Shown here: in pieces, positions 1 to 8,305 of the stretch
How positions within the stretch are numbered: the stretch's first letter is position 1
Layout: the number at the start of each line of letters is the position of its first letter
NCBI GenBank assembly: GCA_016744355.1
Contig: JADGEN010000004.1
Location: 1-32,913, forward strand
Source: Halieaceae bacterium
GTDB lineage: Bacteria; Pseudomonadota; Gammaproteobacteria; Pseudomonadales; Halieaceae
Direction: 5' to 3'
Length of the DNA stretch: 32,913 bases
Notes under the pieces: model-generated
Databases searched by the model: none
What the model was told of the DNA's origin: nothing
The model's input: the letters and a program-made list of their open reading frames with translations, nothing else
Made by a program: the position numbers and the translations under genes

Positions 1-62
1 CATACCTCCAGCCACAAACAAATACAGCCACCCAACAGCACTCAACCCACATAATACATATA

Positions 63-92
63 TTGACATTTGTACTACAAATAAACTACATT
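63..92 (+). promoter_or_regulatory. Putative sigma-70 promoter for the RHH/hydrolase operon
   Basis: A perfect -35 hexamer TTGACA (63-68) is followed by an 18-base spacer and a weaker -10 TACATT (87-92). It lies in an AT-rich stretch just upstream of the start codon at 127. The leader would be about 28 bases with a GGA about 8 bases before the ATG. Position and quality fit, but the -10 matches only 4 of 6 bases. Confidence 0.5.
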
Positions 93-126
93 AACTGTCA
101 ATCAAAATAAACAACGGAAAATCACC

Positions 127-579
127 ATGGCAGTAAAAGATAAACGCACCCGCAAAAACAAAAAAGACAAAATCCTGCAAGCCCGCATCCCCGAGCAATT
201 GGACGAGGAATTACGCGACAGGGCTGAAGATTTAGGTCTCTCGGTTTCCAGCGTTGTACGCAATGTGCTTCTACACACCTTCAATCTGGTGGAGGGCGTA
301 GTGTCAGACAGCGCACAAATCGCCAGAGTGATACAGGGCCGGCCATCGGCGCCCGCTGCGGATTCCGTCCATCCTCAAGGCGCTTCAAGCGTTATCGGCT
401 GGCAGGAAACCATACTCAACCGCAATGGAGTGTGCGATCAATGCAACACCATCCTCACCAAAGGCGAAGCCGCTGCGGTTGGCTTGCCCATACAGGCCCG
501 CCCTATTCTGTTGTGCACAGACTGCCTGACAGCCCTGTCCCCGACCGAAGCCTCCTCTAACAAACCGGATACGGAGTAA
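127..579 (+). CDS. Ribbon-helix-helix protein with C-terminal double-CxxC zinc-binding motif
   Basis: 150 aa. I do not recognise a named family. The N-terminus is very basic (residues 4-15). Residues 16-52 have the layout of a ribbon-helix-helix DNA-binding fold: a short strand (ILQARIP), a helix rich in charged residues, then a second helix after the turn GLSVSSVV. A low-complexity linker leads to four cysteines, C103-x2-C106 and C130-x2-C133, spaced as in a single zinc ribbon or knuckle. Inferred role: a small DNA-binding regulator whose C-terminal part binds zinc or mediates contacts. It lies 5 bases upstream of an alpha/beta hydrolase, and the hydrolase Shine-Dalgarno (GGAG) sits over its last codons, so the two are probably translated from one message. 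It could regulate its own operon; no operator was identified. Confidence 0.75.
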   Translation: MAVKDKRTRKNKKDKILQARIPEQLDEELRDRAEDLGLSVSSVVRNVLLHTFNLVEGVVSDSAQIARVIQGRPSAPAADSVHPQGASSVIGWQETILNRNGVCDQCNTILTKGEAAAVGLPIQARPILLCTDCLTALSPTEASSNKPDTE

Positions 580-584
580 GCGCG

Positions 585-1796
585 ATGAAAGCATCAACTC
601 GAGTCCTGCACGGCGGCAGCAGGCTGCTATTCGACACAGTGGAAGGTATTACAAACACAGTCGAGCACATGCATGAAACAATTGCCCGACGCCCACTACC
701 CTGGGCTAGCCAGCCAACAGAGCTCAGCAAAGCACACGGTCATATTGCCTCAGCCGTCTACGCCACTATCAGGGGGACCAACAGCACCCTGAGAAAGGGA
801 GTGGATAGCGCTTTTGCCCTGCTGCCCGAGACATTCAGCAATGACCATGAACAATCCGATGTAGAAATCCGCGCTATAGCAGCGGTGAATGGCGCCTTTG
901 GGGATCACCTCGAAGACAGCGGCAACCCACTCGCCCAAAGCATGATACTGACCACCTCCGACCAACAGCTGCAAATAGATAAAAACGCACTAACACAGGC
1001 CATTCCACAGGCGAGCGCCCATGTGGTTATCCTGGCGCATGGCTTGAGCATGTCGGAGCTGGGCTGGAGGCGCAAAGACAATACCGACATCGGCAGCTGC
1101 CTCAGTGAGGAGCAAGGCTGCACCTCACTGTATCTGCGCTATAACAGCGGCCGACATATCTCTACCAACGGCAAAGAGTTTGCAAATCTGCTGGCGCAAT
1201 TAGTCGAAGCATGGCCTGTGCCGGTGGAGTCACTGTCCCTGATTGGCCACAGCATGGGGGGCCTGCTCATTCGCAGCGCCTGTTGGTATGCAGACAAAGA
1301 GCAAAGTGAGTGGCTGGAGAAATTGACCCGGGTAATGTGTCTGGGCACCCCCCATCACGGCTCACCGGTTGCAAAAGCCGGGCATGCGCTCAACCACGCA
1401 ATGGAGGTAATTCCCTATGTTAAACCACTGGCTATTGGCCGCAAACGCAGCGCAGGTATCAAGGATTTACGCCATGGCGACCTGCTCGATGATGACTGGC
1501 AATACGACCACTCCGATAGTGCGAAACAGGATAAGCGCACACCGGTTCCTCTGCTGCCGGGAATAGACTACTACTTTATCGCCGCGACTTTAGGGCGAGA
1601 TGAACAAGACCCGAGAGGTCATGCCCTGGGAGATTTACTGGTTCGTATAGGCAGCGCCATGGGAGCCCACGACGACGATCTGCACAGACTGAAGGTTAAA
1701 CCGGAAAACTGTCGCCTGTTCCACGAAAAAAACCATATGGACCTGCTAACTGACAAACACGTTCAGCAACAGATAGTCGATTGGTTCGGGGCGTAA
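585..1796 (+). CDS. Alpha/beta hydrolase, lipase/esterase-like (PGAP1/DUF676-type)
   Basis: 403 aa. The catalytic domain begins near residue 145. It has an oxyanion-region motif (ILAHGLSMSELGW), the nucleophile elbow GHSMGG with Ser223, and a C-terminal NHMDLL that probably carries the catalytic His. HGTPHHGSP-like text (LGTPHHGSPVAK) after the elbow is typical of lipases of the PGAP1/DUF676 group. The first 140 residues are predicted helical and unlike a hydrolase core. They contain no obvious signal peptide, so the enzyme is probably cytoplasmic or membrane-associated. The family cleaves carboxylic esters, often acyl lipids; the substrate here is unknown. It follows the RHH/zinc protein by 5 bases and converges on dbpA with only 12 bases between the stops. 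Confidence 0.85.
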   Translation: MKASTRVLHGGSRLLFDTVEGITNTVEHMHETIARRPLPWASQPTELSKAHGHIASAVYATIRGTNSTLRKGVDSAFALLPETFSNDHEQSDVEIRAIAAVNGAFGDHLEDSGNPLAQSMILTTSDQQLQIDKNALTQAIPQASAHVVILAHGLSMSELGWRRKDNTDIGSCLSEEQGCTSLYLRYNSGRHISTNGKEFANLLAQLVEAWPVPVESLSLIGHSMGGLLIRSACWYADKEQSEWLEKLTRVMCLGTPHHGSPVAKAGHALNHAMEVIPYVKPLAIGRKRSAGIKDLRHGDLLDDDWQYDHSDSAKQDKRTPVPLLPGIDYYFIAATLGRDEQDPRGHALGDLLVRIGSAMGAHDDDLHRLKVKPENCRLFHEKNHMDLLTDKHVQQQIVDWFGA

Positions 1797-1808
1797 ACTC
1801 GCCGGGGC

Positions 1809-3188
1809 TTATAGCTTACGTACTTTAAACTTCCGGCCTTTAATTTTCCCATTGATCAACTGGCCCAGCGCCCTGCCCGCAACATCGCGCTCAATGGCGA
1901 CGTAAGCGGCAAAGTCCATCACATCAATTTTACCCACTGACTTACCGTCTATGCCCGCATCACCTGTGAGTGCGCCGAGGATATCCCCGGGGCGAACTTT
2001 TTGCTTTCTACCGCCGGCAATACATAGCGTCACATAGGCCGGTGGCTCCAGGCTACGGGTTCTTTTAGGGAGTGCTTCTATTGCTTCGAACCTAAGCTCC
2101 TGATCTAGATAATCGCTAATCATATCGAATTTGTAGCGTTCGGAGTCGGCGAATAAAGTCAGCGCCAGCCCCTCTTTCCCAGCGCGGCCGGTTCGGCCTA
2201 TGCGGTGCACGTATACATCGGCGTTACGCGGTAATTCATAGTTAATCACAGCTGACAGGTCATCGATATCCAAACCTCGTGCCGCTACATCAGTGGCAAC
2301 CAGCACTCGACAGCTGCGCTGCTTGAACTGCACCAACACCTGGTCGCGATCTCGCTGCTCCATATCCCCGTGAAGGGCGGCAACAGCAATGCCTTGCTGG
2401 GTTAAATTTTCACAGACATCACGCACATACTGTTTCGTATTACAAAATACGACAGAAGTTTCCGGCTGGAAGTGTTCCAACAGTTTCACCAGCGCCTCTT
2501 GTTTGGCGCTCTTGGGGCAAATATAAAACTGCTGATCGATGTGCTGATCAGTGTGCAACGTTTCGACCGACACCTGCACCGCTTCGCGCTGAAATCGAGC
2601 ACTCAGCGACTTGATGTCATCGGGATAAGTGGCGGAAAACAACAGTGTCTGCCGCGCGTCAGGGGTCTGTTCGATAATAGCTTCGATGTCGTCGACAAAG
2701 CCCATTTCGAGCATTCTGTCTGCCTCGTCCAGAACCAGAGTAGTAACCCGACTCAAGTCGAGAGTTTTCTTACGCAGGTGGTCTTTCAAGCGCCCGGGCG
2801 TGCCCACAACAATATGTGCACCATGCTCCAGCGATCCAATTTGCGGCCCAATAGACTGCCCGCCTGTGAGCGTTACAACTTTAATATTTTGCTGGTGACG
2901 CGCGAGGCGCCGAACTTCTGCAGCAACCTGGGCGGCCAACTCGCGAGTTGGACATAGAATGAGTGCCTGGGTGCCAAAGTCCCGCGGGTTTAATTGGCAC
3001 AGCAAAGACAGAGCGAAAGCGGCTGTTTTACCGCTGCCAGTTTTGGCCTGAGCAATCAGGTCTTTACCTGCCAGCGCCAGCGGCAAAGCCTCGGCCTGAA
3101 TAGCAGTCATATTTTTATAGCCGAGGCTGGAGAGGTTCTCCAACTGCGCGGGCGGTAGAGGTAGTGTTGAAAAAGAAAGTTCGCTCAT
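1809..3188 (-). CDS. dbpA: ATP-dependent RNA helicase DbpA
   Basis: 459 aa from the chosen start, close to the usual DbpA length. DEAD-box helicase core: Q-motif region near the N-terminus, motif I AKTGSGKT, motif [10 protein letters not shown], motif III SAT, and motif [13 protein letters not shown]. The last roughly 75 residues form the DbpA-type RNA-binding domain (RPGDILGALTGDAG... to the basic end KGRKFKVRKL). In known members this domain docks the enzyme on 23S rRNA hairpin 92 during large-subunit assembly. The open frame extends upstream to 3254, but ATG 3188 is preferred. It begins the canonical core (MSELSFS) and overlaps the stop of the upstream MFS gene as ATGA (3185-3188), indicating translational coupling. 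Confidence 0.95.
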   Translation of the reverse strand: MSELSFSTLPLPPAQLENLSSLGYKNMTAIQAEALPLALAGKDLIAQAKTGSGKTAAFALSLLCQLNPRDFGTQALILCPTRELAAQVAAEVRRLARHQQNIKVVTLTGGQSIGPQIGSLEHGAHIVVGTPGRLKDHLRKKTLDLSRVTTLVLDEADRMLEMGFVDDIEAIIEQTPDARQTLLFSATYPDDIKSLSARFQREAVQVSVETLHTDQHIDQQFYICPKSAKQEALVKLLEHFQPETSVVFCNTKQYVRDVCENLTQQGIAVAALHGDMEQRDRDQVLVQFKQRSCRVLVATDVAARGLDIDDLSAVINYELPRNADVYVHRIGRTGRAGKEGLALTLFADSERYKFDMISDYLDQELRFEAIEALPKRTRSLEPPAYVTLCIAGGRKQKVRPGDILGALTGDAGIDGKSVGKIDVMDFAAYVAIERDVAGRALGQLINGKIKGRKFKVRKL

Positions 3189-4357
3189 GCTAATCGCTCT
3201 GTCGAGCGCTCCTTCAGGGTCCAGGCCCATAGACAATATAGTAAAACAGTACAAAAGCAGCCTATCCAGGCGCCGCTATAACCAAAAAATGCTAGATTTA
3301 GCCCGGCCAATAAAGGGCCCCCGACTCTTCCCCAGGATGAGGCAGCCCCGGTGATACCCATCATGCGCCCGCGCAGTTCCAACGGTGTTCTCTGGGTGAC
3401 AATCGTATTCAGCAACGGCATGCATACCGTCGCGCCAGACAAAGCAATGAAGGCTGCGGCCAGCATAAAGTGCATGCTGCTGGAAAATATGGCTATCGCA
3501 ACACCCACAAGACAGGTTGTTACACCTAACCTCAAAAATGGAACTTCACCCAGAGCGCGCACGGCTACCCCTAACACTCCACCTTGCAATATCGCTATGA
3601 GAGCCCCCTGTACACCAAAAACAATACCCACCTCATGGGCACTCCAGCCTAACAAGTCACCAACCCACAACGGAAACAAATAGGTTATCGAACTCACACT
3701 GGCGTTGTGCAATACATACTGAAACACCAACAAACGGTTACCCGTAGATTTGAGCATAGCAAGCGTCGAAGCATGGCCGCCCTTTTTTTGGTGGGCGTGG
3801 TTTGCGGCACGTTTGTCGGCAGACAGGGACTCAGGTAAAAATATGGCGGCAGCAAATATCGCCAATATCGACATTCCTCCGGCCACAATGCAGGGCAACA
3901 CAAAACTGGTGCCACCACTGGAGAGCAAACCACCCAGCAACGGCCCCAACACCAGGCCCATCCCAAATGCTGCGCCTATCATCCCCATACCTTTGGCGCG
4001 ATTCTGCGGCGTGGTGATATCTGCCATCATGGCCGAGGCAACACCAAAGTTCCCTGCCATCATCCCCGCAAAGCCTCGGGCGGCAAACACCATCCACAAC
4101 TCAGAGGCCAGGCCCAGCATAACGTAGGACACCGCGGCACCGGCAAGGCAAATCATGATAACCGGCTTGCGCCCCATGCGGTCGGATAAACGGCCCCAGT
4201 AGGGCGCGCACAGGCCAGAGCAAATAGCATAGATAACAATGATGTAGGCGATATCCATTTTGTCTGCACCCAATTCGGGAGACAAAAACGGCAGGATTGG
4301 AATAACAATGCCAAAACCGATCAGGTCCAGCAAAACCACGCCAAACAACACGGGCAT
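3185..4357 (-). CDS. MFS transporter of the DHA1/TetA type
   Basis: 390 aa, about 12 predicted transmembrane helices, starting MPVLFGVVLLDLIGFG. The signature loop between helices 2 and 3 is GRLSDRMGRKPV, the classic motif A of drug:H+ antiporters. The helix 5 region has the glycine-rich GMGLVLGPLLGGLL (motif C-like), an antiporter feature. The overall pattern resembles the TetA/multidrug group, so a proton-driven export role in the inner membrane is likely; the substrate cannot be read from sequence. Its stop overlaps the dbpA start by four bases (ATGA), so both lie on one transcript. This partnership looks functionally arbitrary. The 84 bases between it and deaD upstream contain no clear terminator, so readthrough from deaD is possible. 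Confidence 0.9.
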   Translation of the reverse strand: MPVLFGVVLLDLIGFGIVIPILPFLSPELGADKMDIAYIIVIYAICSGLCAPYWGRLSDRMGRKPVIMICLAGAAVSYVMLGLASELWMVFAARGFAGMMAGNFGVASAMMADITTPQNRAKGMGMIGAAFGMGLVLGPLLGGLLSSGGTSFVLPCIVAGGMSILAIFAAAIFLPESLSADKRAANHAHQKKGGHASTLAMLKSTGNRLLVFQYVLHNASVSSITYLFPLWVGDLLGWSAHEVGIVFGVQGALIAILQGGVLGVAVRALGEVPFLRLGVTTCLVGVAIAIFSSSMHFMLAAAFIALSGATVCMPLLNTIVTQRTPLELRGRMMGITGAASSWGRVGGPLLAGLNLAFFGYSGAWIGCFCTVLLYCLWAWTLKERSTERLA

Positions 4358-4441
4358 GCTAGCGTACCTGTGTACTGGGCTCAGCTTCCATGTACACCGC
4401 GTACAGTGCTACTGAAACTTGTCGAGGAAGCGTGTCTGGGC

Positions 4442-6256
4442 TCACGACTTCTCCCGGTCAGGTTTAGGTTTGCGCTTCTTTTCAGCTTTTCGCGCCGGTG
4501 GCTTACGCTCGCGGCGCTCCATTCGAGTTATGCCTAAACGCTGGCCGGCCACCCATACACCACTCAGATGCTTGAACAACTCTTTAGGCATACCCTCGGG
4601 CAAATCTACCGTGCTGTAATCATCAAATATCTCAATGCGCCCGATATATTCGCTGTCCAGATCGGCTTCATTGGCAATGGCGCCAACTATGTTGCCCGGC
4701 TTCACTTCATGCTTGTGGCCCACTTCGATACGAAAACGCTCCATATCCTTTCCCGGAGGCGGTGTCTCGCGCTTTGACTCTGGGAACAGCTTGTCTGCCG
4801 GCTTTTTCTCTTTGGGTTTTCTCGGCTTACTATCGCGCTCCTCACTTCTTGCGGGGCGAGAGTCTGCTGAGCGCTCATTCCGCGGCTTGCCATCTCTTGT
4901 TTTCTCTTTGCCTTTTTTCTCGCCAACGGGGGGCTTTCCAACCAGGGGCTGTTTACCCTGAGCCAGGCAAACCAGCGCCGCAGCAATATCAATGACCGGC
5001 ACGCCATATTCATGCTGATATTCGTCGACCAACTTCCTGAAAACACCCAGATCCTGCGAATCCAGAGTTTCTGTAATACGCTGCTTGAACTTTCCAACCC
5101 GCTTGTCGGTAACTTCCGCAGCAGTTGGTAGCACCATTTTTTCGATCTTTTGGCTGGTGGCTTTTTCGATGGCTCCTAGCAAGCGGCGCTCTCTGTTGGC
5201 GGCGAACAGTATCGCATCACCCGGACGTCCGGCACGTCCGGTGCGGCCAATACGGTGGATATATGCTTCAACATCGTAGGGAATATCGTAATTGATAACA
5301 TGAGAAATTCGGGTAACGTCCAAGCCTCTAGCGGCGACGTCGGTGGCAACCAGAATATCCAGCTTGCCACTCTTGAGATTTTCGATGGTCTTCTCGCGTT
5401 GGTTTTGAGGTATGTCGCCATTGATGGCGGCACAGGAATAGCCCCGGGCCGATAATTTATCAGCAAGTTCCGTGGTTGCGATTCTAGTGCGCACAAACAC
5501 AATCATCGCATCGAAGTCTTCGACCTCAAGAATCCGCGTGAGGGCATCCATTTTGCTGCCCCCCGCCATCATCCAGACTCGCTGGCGAATCGACGCATTG
5601 GTGACAGTTTTGACCTTGATCTTCACTTCCTGCGCATTGTTCAAGTACTTGACCGCGATACGATGAATGGCCGCAGGCATGGTGGCAGAAAACAAAACTA
5701 CCTGACGTGTGGAAGGGGTTTTCTCGAGAATCCACTCCACATCATCGATGAAACCCATGCGCAGCATTTCATCAGCTTCGTCGAGAATGAGCGTTTTCAG
5801 GCCATCCAGCTTGAGAGAGCCGCGACGCATATGGTCCATCACCCGGCCGGGTGTACCCACCACCACGTGCACGCCGCGTTCGAGTTGGCGCAGCTGACCG
5901 CGCATATCCGAGCCTCCGTAGACTGGCAATACCTGGAAGCCGGGCATGTGGCGAGCATATTTCTGGAAGGCCTCGGCCACCTGGATAGCCAGCTCACGCG
6001 TTGGGGCCAGCACCATAACCTGAGGTGATTTTTTCTGCTTGAGGTCCAGCCGCGCCAGTACTGGCAGGGCGAACGCCGCAGTTTTACCTGTACCCGTTTG
6101 CGCCTGACCCAGTAAATCTGATCCCGCCAGCAAATGTGGGATGGTTTCGGCCTGAATTGCCGATGGGGTTTCGTAGCCTACATCGTTTAATGCTTTATGG
6201 AGCGCCGGTGGCAAGTCCAGTTCCGAGAAGCTGTTTATCGTGTTTTCAGTGGACAT
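4442..6256 (-). CDS. deaD: DEAD-box RNA helicase DeaD/CsdA
   Basis: 604 aa. N-terminal Q motif (FSELDLP...GYETPSAIQ), motif I AQTGTGKT, motif II LDEADEML, SAT, ARGLDV and [11 protein letters not shown] make the complete helicase core. After the core comes the CsdA dimerisation-type segment. A lysine/arginine/glutamate-rich linker follows (about residues 455-520), then a DbpA/CsdA-type RNA-binding domain (RFRIEVGHKHEVKPGNIVGAIANEA) and a basic tail. The family unwinds structured RNA in ribosome assembly and mRNA turnover and is often cold-induced. The start is supported by AGGTGA 5-6 bases upstream. A good promoter lies 48 bases upstream. Confidence 0.95.
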   Translation of the reverse strand: MSTENTINSFSELDLPPALHKALNDVGYETPSAIQAETIPHLLAGSDLLGQAQTGTGKTAAFALPVLARLDLKQKKSPQVMVLAPTRELAIQVAEAFQKYARHMPGFQVLPVYGGSDMRGQLRQLERGVHVVVGTPGRVMDHMRRGSLKLDGLKTLILDEADEMLRMGFIDDVEWILEKTPSTRQVVLFSATMPAAIHRIAVKYLNNAQEVKIKVKTVTNASIRQRVWMMAGGSKMDALTRILEVEDFDAMIVFVRTRIATTELADKLSARGYSCAAINGDIPQNQREKTIENLKSGKLDILVATDVAARGLDVTRISHVINYDIPYDVEAYIHRIGRTGRAGRPGDAILFAANRERRLLGAIEKATSQKIEKMVLPTAAEVTDKRVGKFKQRITETLDSQDLGVFRKLVDEYQHEYGVPVIDIAAALVCLAQGKQPLVGKPPVGEKKGKEKTRDGKPRNERSADSRPARSEERDSKPRKPKEKKPADKLFPESKRETPPPGKDMERFRIEVGHKHEVKPGNIVGAIANEADLDSEYIGRIEIFDDYSTVDLPEGMPKELFKHLSGVWVAGQRLGITRMERRERKPPARKAEKKRKPKPDREKS

Positions 6257-6303
6257 TACATCACCTTAGAGAAAGAGAACCGACCGGGCATGGGCGGGCG
6301 GCG

Positions 6304-6331
6304 ATTATACAGCGCAAAGGCGCGTAAACAA
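6304..6331 (-). promoter_or_regulatory. Putative deaD promoter
   Basis: On the minus strand TTGTTT (6331-6326) is followed by a 16-base spacer and a perfect TATAAT (6309-6304). This would give a leader of about 40 bases before the deaD ATG at 6256. The -35 is only partly conserved but the -10 is ideal and well placed. Confidence 0.55.
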
Positions 6332-6449
6332 TGGCCTTGGTATTAAGTCGTGGCAATAGTTTAGCAGTGCCTGAGCCCCCCTGCCTCGCTGTTTCAACTG
6401 GTGTAAACTGCTGGCACTGCGCAAACGACCCTATTGGGGAGATAATTTG

Positions 6450-6959
6450 ATGAAAACATTGGAAACAACGCGACTTATTATCGACGAGCTTAGGTCCGAG
6501 GACGCGTCATTCATGCTGGAAATGCTCAACGATCCCAACTTTATAAGATATGTGGCGGATAGGGGTGTGAGGACCGAGGAGGCGGCCCGAGCCTATCTTC
6601 ACGACAGAGTGATAGCCAGCTACAAGGAACACGGCTTCGGTATGGGCGCTGTTCGCCTAAAAGACAGTGGCGAGACTATTGGCATGTGCGGGCTGGTGAA
6701 CCGCGACGGTCTGGAAGATATCGATATCGGCTACGGCTTCCTGCCAAAATCCAGGGGCAAGGGGTATGCCCTGGAAGCGGGTCTGGCGGTGATGGAGATG
6801 GGGCGGGAGGATTTCGGTTTGCACCGTATACTGGCAATTATTCACCCGGCAAACACGGGCTCACGTGCTCTGGCTGAAAAAATGGGCATGCACTTCGAGT
6901 CGATGATTCGCCTGACGCCCGATGAAGAGGAAATTTGCCTGTACGCGTGGAACGGCTAG
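6450..6959 (+). CDS. GNAT-family N-acetyltransferase (RimJ/RimL-like)
   Basis: 169 aa. It begins with the typical METTRLIIDEL-like strand (LETTRLIIDELRSED) of the ribosomal-protein-type acetyltransferase branch. It has the acetyl-CoA loop region LPKSRGKGYALEAG (an R/Q-x-x-G-x-G/A variant) and the following IHPANTGSRALAEKMGM segment. Family role: transfer of acetyl from acetyl-CoA to an amino group of a protein N-terminus or small molecule; the target is unknown. ATG 6450 is preferred over the in-frame TTG at 6447 because GGGGAG (6436-6441) is spaced 8 bases from it. The gene converges on the YbaY-like lipoprotein gene, and the two stop codons overlap within the palindrome CTAG at 6956-6959. 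Confidence 0.9.
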   Translation: MKTLETTRLIIDELRSEDASFMLEMLNDPNFIRYVADRGVRTEEAARAYLHDRVIASYKEHGFGMGAVRLKDSGETIGMCGLVNRDGLEDIDIGYGFLPKSRGKGYALEAGLAVMEMGREDFGLHRILAIIHPANTGSRALAEKMGMHFESMIRLTPDEEEICLYAWNG

Positions 6960-7399
6960 CCCCGATTGTCGTTGCCAGGCACCATCCGCACAAGCACATT
7001 TACAGGGTTGCCTGAAAACGGATTGGTGTAATCCATAGTAGTGAATTTCACCTTGCCCTCTACCCGAATCGTAGCCCGCAGAGCGTATGTCATCCGGGAG
7101 TCAATTTGCTCGGGACTATAGTCAATTGAAAAGGCGTAGGGAGGACCGTTTTTGGCCTCCATGATAAGCGTCGATAGCACCGTAGCAGGCGCGTCAGGCC
7201 GCGATACATCCTCAAACACTATCTCTATCTCCGCTGTAGGTGGCAGCGCAATACGTTCACGGTATACAACCACCCCCTCAATTTTGGCGGTAGTTGTTGT
7301 ACCGTCCGCAGCCATCTCCTCCCCTGTGCAGGCCAACATGCTCAGGCAAAGTCCCATGGCCAAAATACGACCTGCAATACCACCAGGGCTTGCGTTCAT
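6956..7399 (-). CDS. YbaY-like lipoprotein
   Basis: 147 aa. A type II signal peptide ends in the lipobox MLAC with lipidated Cys24. The +2 residue is Thr, which does not signal inner-membrane retention, so outer-membrane sorting is expected. The mature part is a short beta-rich domain with the YbaY-family pattern: an opening strand (EGVVVYRERIALPPTAEIEIVFEDVS), the central PYAFSIDY, and YALRATIRVEGKVKFTT near the end. Members of this family are small envelope lipoproteins of uncertain function, sometimes likened to type III secretion pilotins. The start codon overlaps the stop of the upstream NTF2-like gene as ATGA (7396-7399), so they are coupled. Confidence 0.8.
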   Translation of the reverse strand: MNASPGGIAGRILAMGLCLSMLACTGEEMAADGTTTTAKIEGVVVYRERIALPPTAEIEIVFEDVSRPDAPATVLSTLIMEAKNGPPYAFSIDYSPEQIDSRMTYALRATIRVEGKVKFTTMDYTNPFSGNPVNVLVRMVPGNDNRG

Positions 7400-7776
7400 T
7401 TTATTTGCTCCAACATGTCACGCATTTTGGCGTGCAGCATATTGATGGCCTTTAACGGGCGAACCATGACCTTGAACTCTTCGATTTTGCCCTCGGCGTT
7501 AAACGTCATAATGTCTACGCCATTGATCAAGATGCCGTCTACGCTGCATTCAAACTCCAGCACAGCGTGCTGCTCGGTAACCACTTGTTTGACATAGTTG
7601 AAGCTGTCGTTAAACACCATCAGAGCACCAGTGAGGTATAACTTGGTGAGCTCCAGCCCCTCCTGTGGTGTATGCACCACAGGGGAGTAAAACACACAGT
7701 CCTGAGCAAGAATTTCATTCAGCCGCTCCGGGCTCTGGTTTTCTACAATTTCGTGCCAAACTTGCATTGTATTCAT
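7396..7776 (-). CDS. NTF2-like / SnoaL-type protein
   Basis: About 126 aa. The sequence has the nuclear-transport-factor-2-like layout: an N-terminal helix (WHEIVENQSPERLNEILAQDC), then VFYSPVVHTPQEGLE, then alternating strands ending in FNAEGKIEEFKVMVRPLKAIN. Such proteins form cone-shaped folds used as small enzymes (isomerases, hydrolases, cyclases) or ligand-binding subunits. No specific reaction can be assigned. Three in-frame starts exist. I chose ATG 7776 because a GGA lies 8 bases upstream; ATG 7788 or TTG 7791 would add a few residues. It is coupled by ATGA to the YbaY-like lipoprotein gene downstream and lies 48 bases from arfB. Confidence 0.75.
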   Translation of the reverse strand: MNTMQVWHEIVENQSPERLNEILAQDCVFYSPVVHTPQEGLELTKLYLTGALMVFNDSFNYVKQVVTEQHAVLEFECSVDGILINGVDIMTFNAEGKIEEFKVMVRPLKAINMLHAKMRDMLEQIK

Positions 7777-7824
7777 AGTTAATTCCATCAATTTAGTCGT
7801 TTTTGCAATTGTTCACAGCAATCG

Positions 7825-8238
7825 TTAATGATCAATTTTGCCTCTCAAGGTCTTGAGTTTACCGCGATTAACCTTGGATTCTATACGTCGTTTTTTTGAG
7901 CCCTTTGTCGGCTTGGTGGGTCTGCGCACTTTGCGCCTCACAGCAACACCCTTCACCAGAAGCTGTAACCGCTTCAGGGCATCATCCCTGTTTTTTTCCT
8001 GAGTACGAAACTGCTGCGCCTTTATTACCAGGACACCGTCTTTGGTTATTCTACTGTCGCGCAGCTTTAACAGTTCTTCTTTATAAAACTCTGGCAGGGA
8101 CGAAGCCTGGATATCGAAACGCAAATGGATGGCACTGGAGACCTTGTTGACATTCTGCCCCCCCGCCCCTTGCGCGCGTATGCCCTGCAGATCGATTTCT
8201 GCATCCGGGATACTCACATAATTGGATATTACCAGCAT
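7825..8238 (-). CDS. arfB: Alternative ribosome-rescue factor ArfB (YaeJ)
   Basis: 137 aa, essentially the length of E. coli ArfB. It carries the release-factor GGQ motif (Gly26-Gly27-Gln28 in RAQGAGGQNVNK), the following AIHLRFDI strand and a very basic C-terminal tail (PTKPTKGSKKRR...). In this family the tail occupies the empty mRNA channel of stalled ribosomes while GGQ hydrolyses the peptidyl-tRNA. The frame stays open to 8604, but that extension is serine-rich, matches nothing and runs antisense to the exported methyltransferase gene. ATG 8238 gives MLVISNYVSIPD, which aligns with known ArfB starts. No strong Shine-Dalgarno is visible. Confidence 0.95.
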   Translation of the reverse strand: MLVISNYVSIPDAEIDLQGIRAQGAGGQNVNKVSSAIHLRFDIQASSLPEFYKEELLKLRDSRITKDGVLVIKAQQFRTQEKNRDDALKRLQLLVKGVAVRRKVRRPTKPTKGSKKRRIESKVNRGKLKTLRGKIDH

Positions 8239-8305
8239 GACAATTTGAGAAAACTTGGTAGACTCATTCATCATAACAGACACTTCTTTGGAGCTCGAAT
8301 AAACC

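Noticed and set aside
102-284. Minus-strand 60-residue frame opposite the RHH gene
   Set aside because: Low-complexity shadow of the basic N-terminus on the other strand, with no start signals.
3189-3254. N-terminal extension of dbpA
   Set aside because: It lies inside the MFS coding sequence. ATG 3188 begins the conserved core and forms the ATGA overlap.
4358-4441. Terminator between deaD and the MFS gene
   Set aside because: Only short imperfect repeats around GTAC; no stem followed by a T-run.
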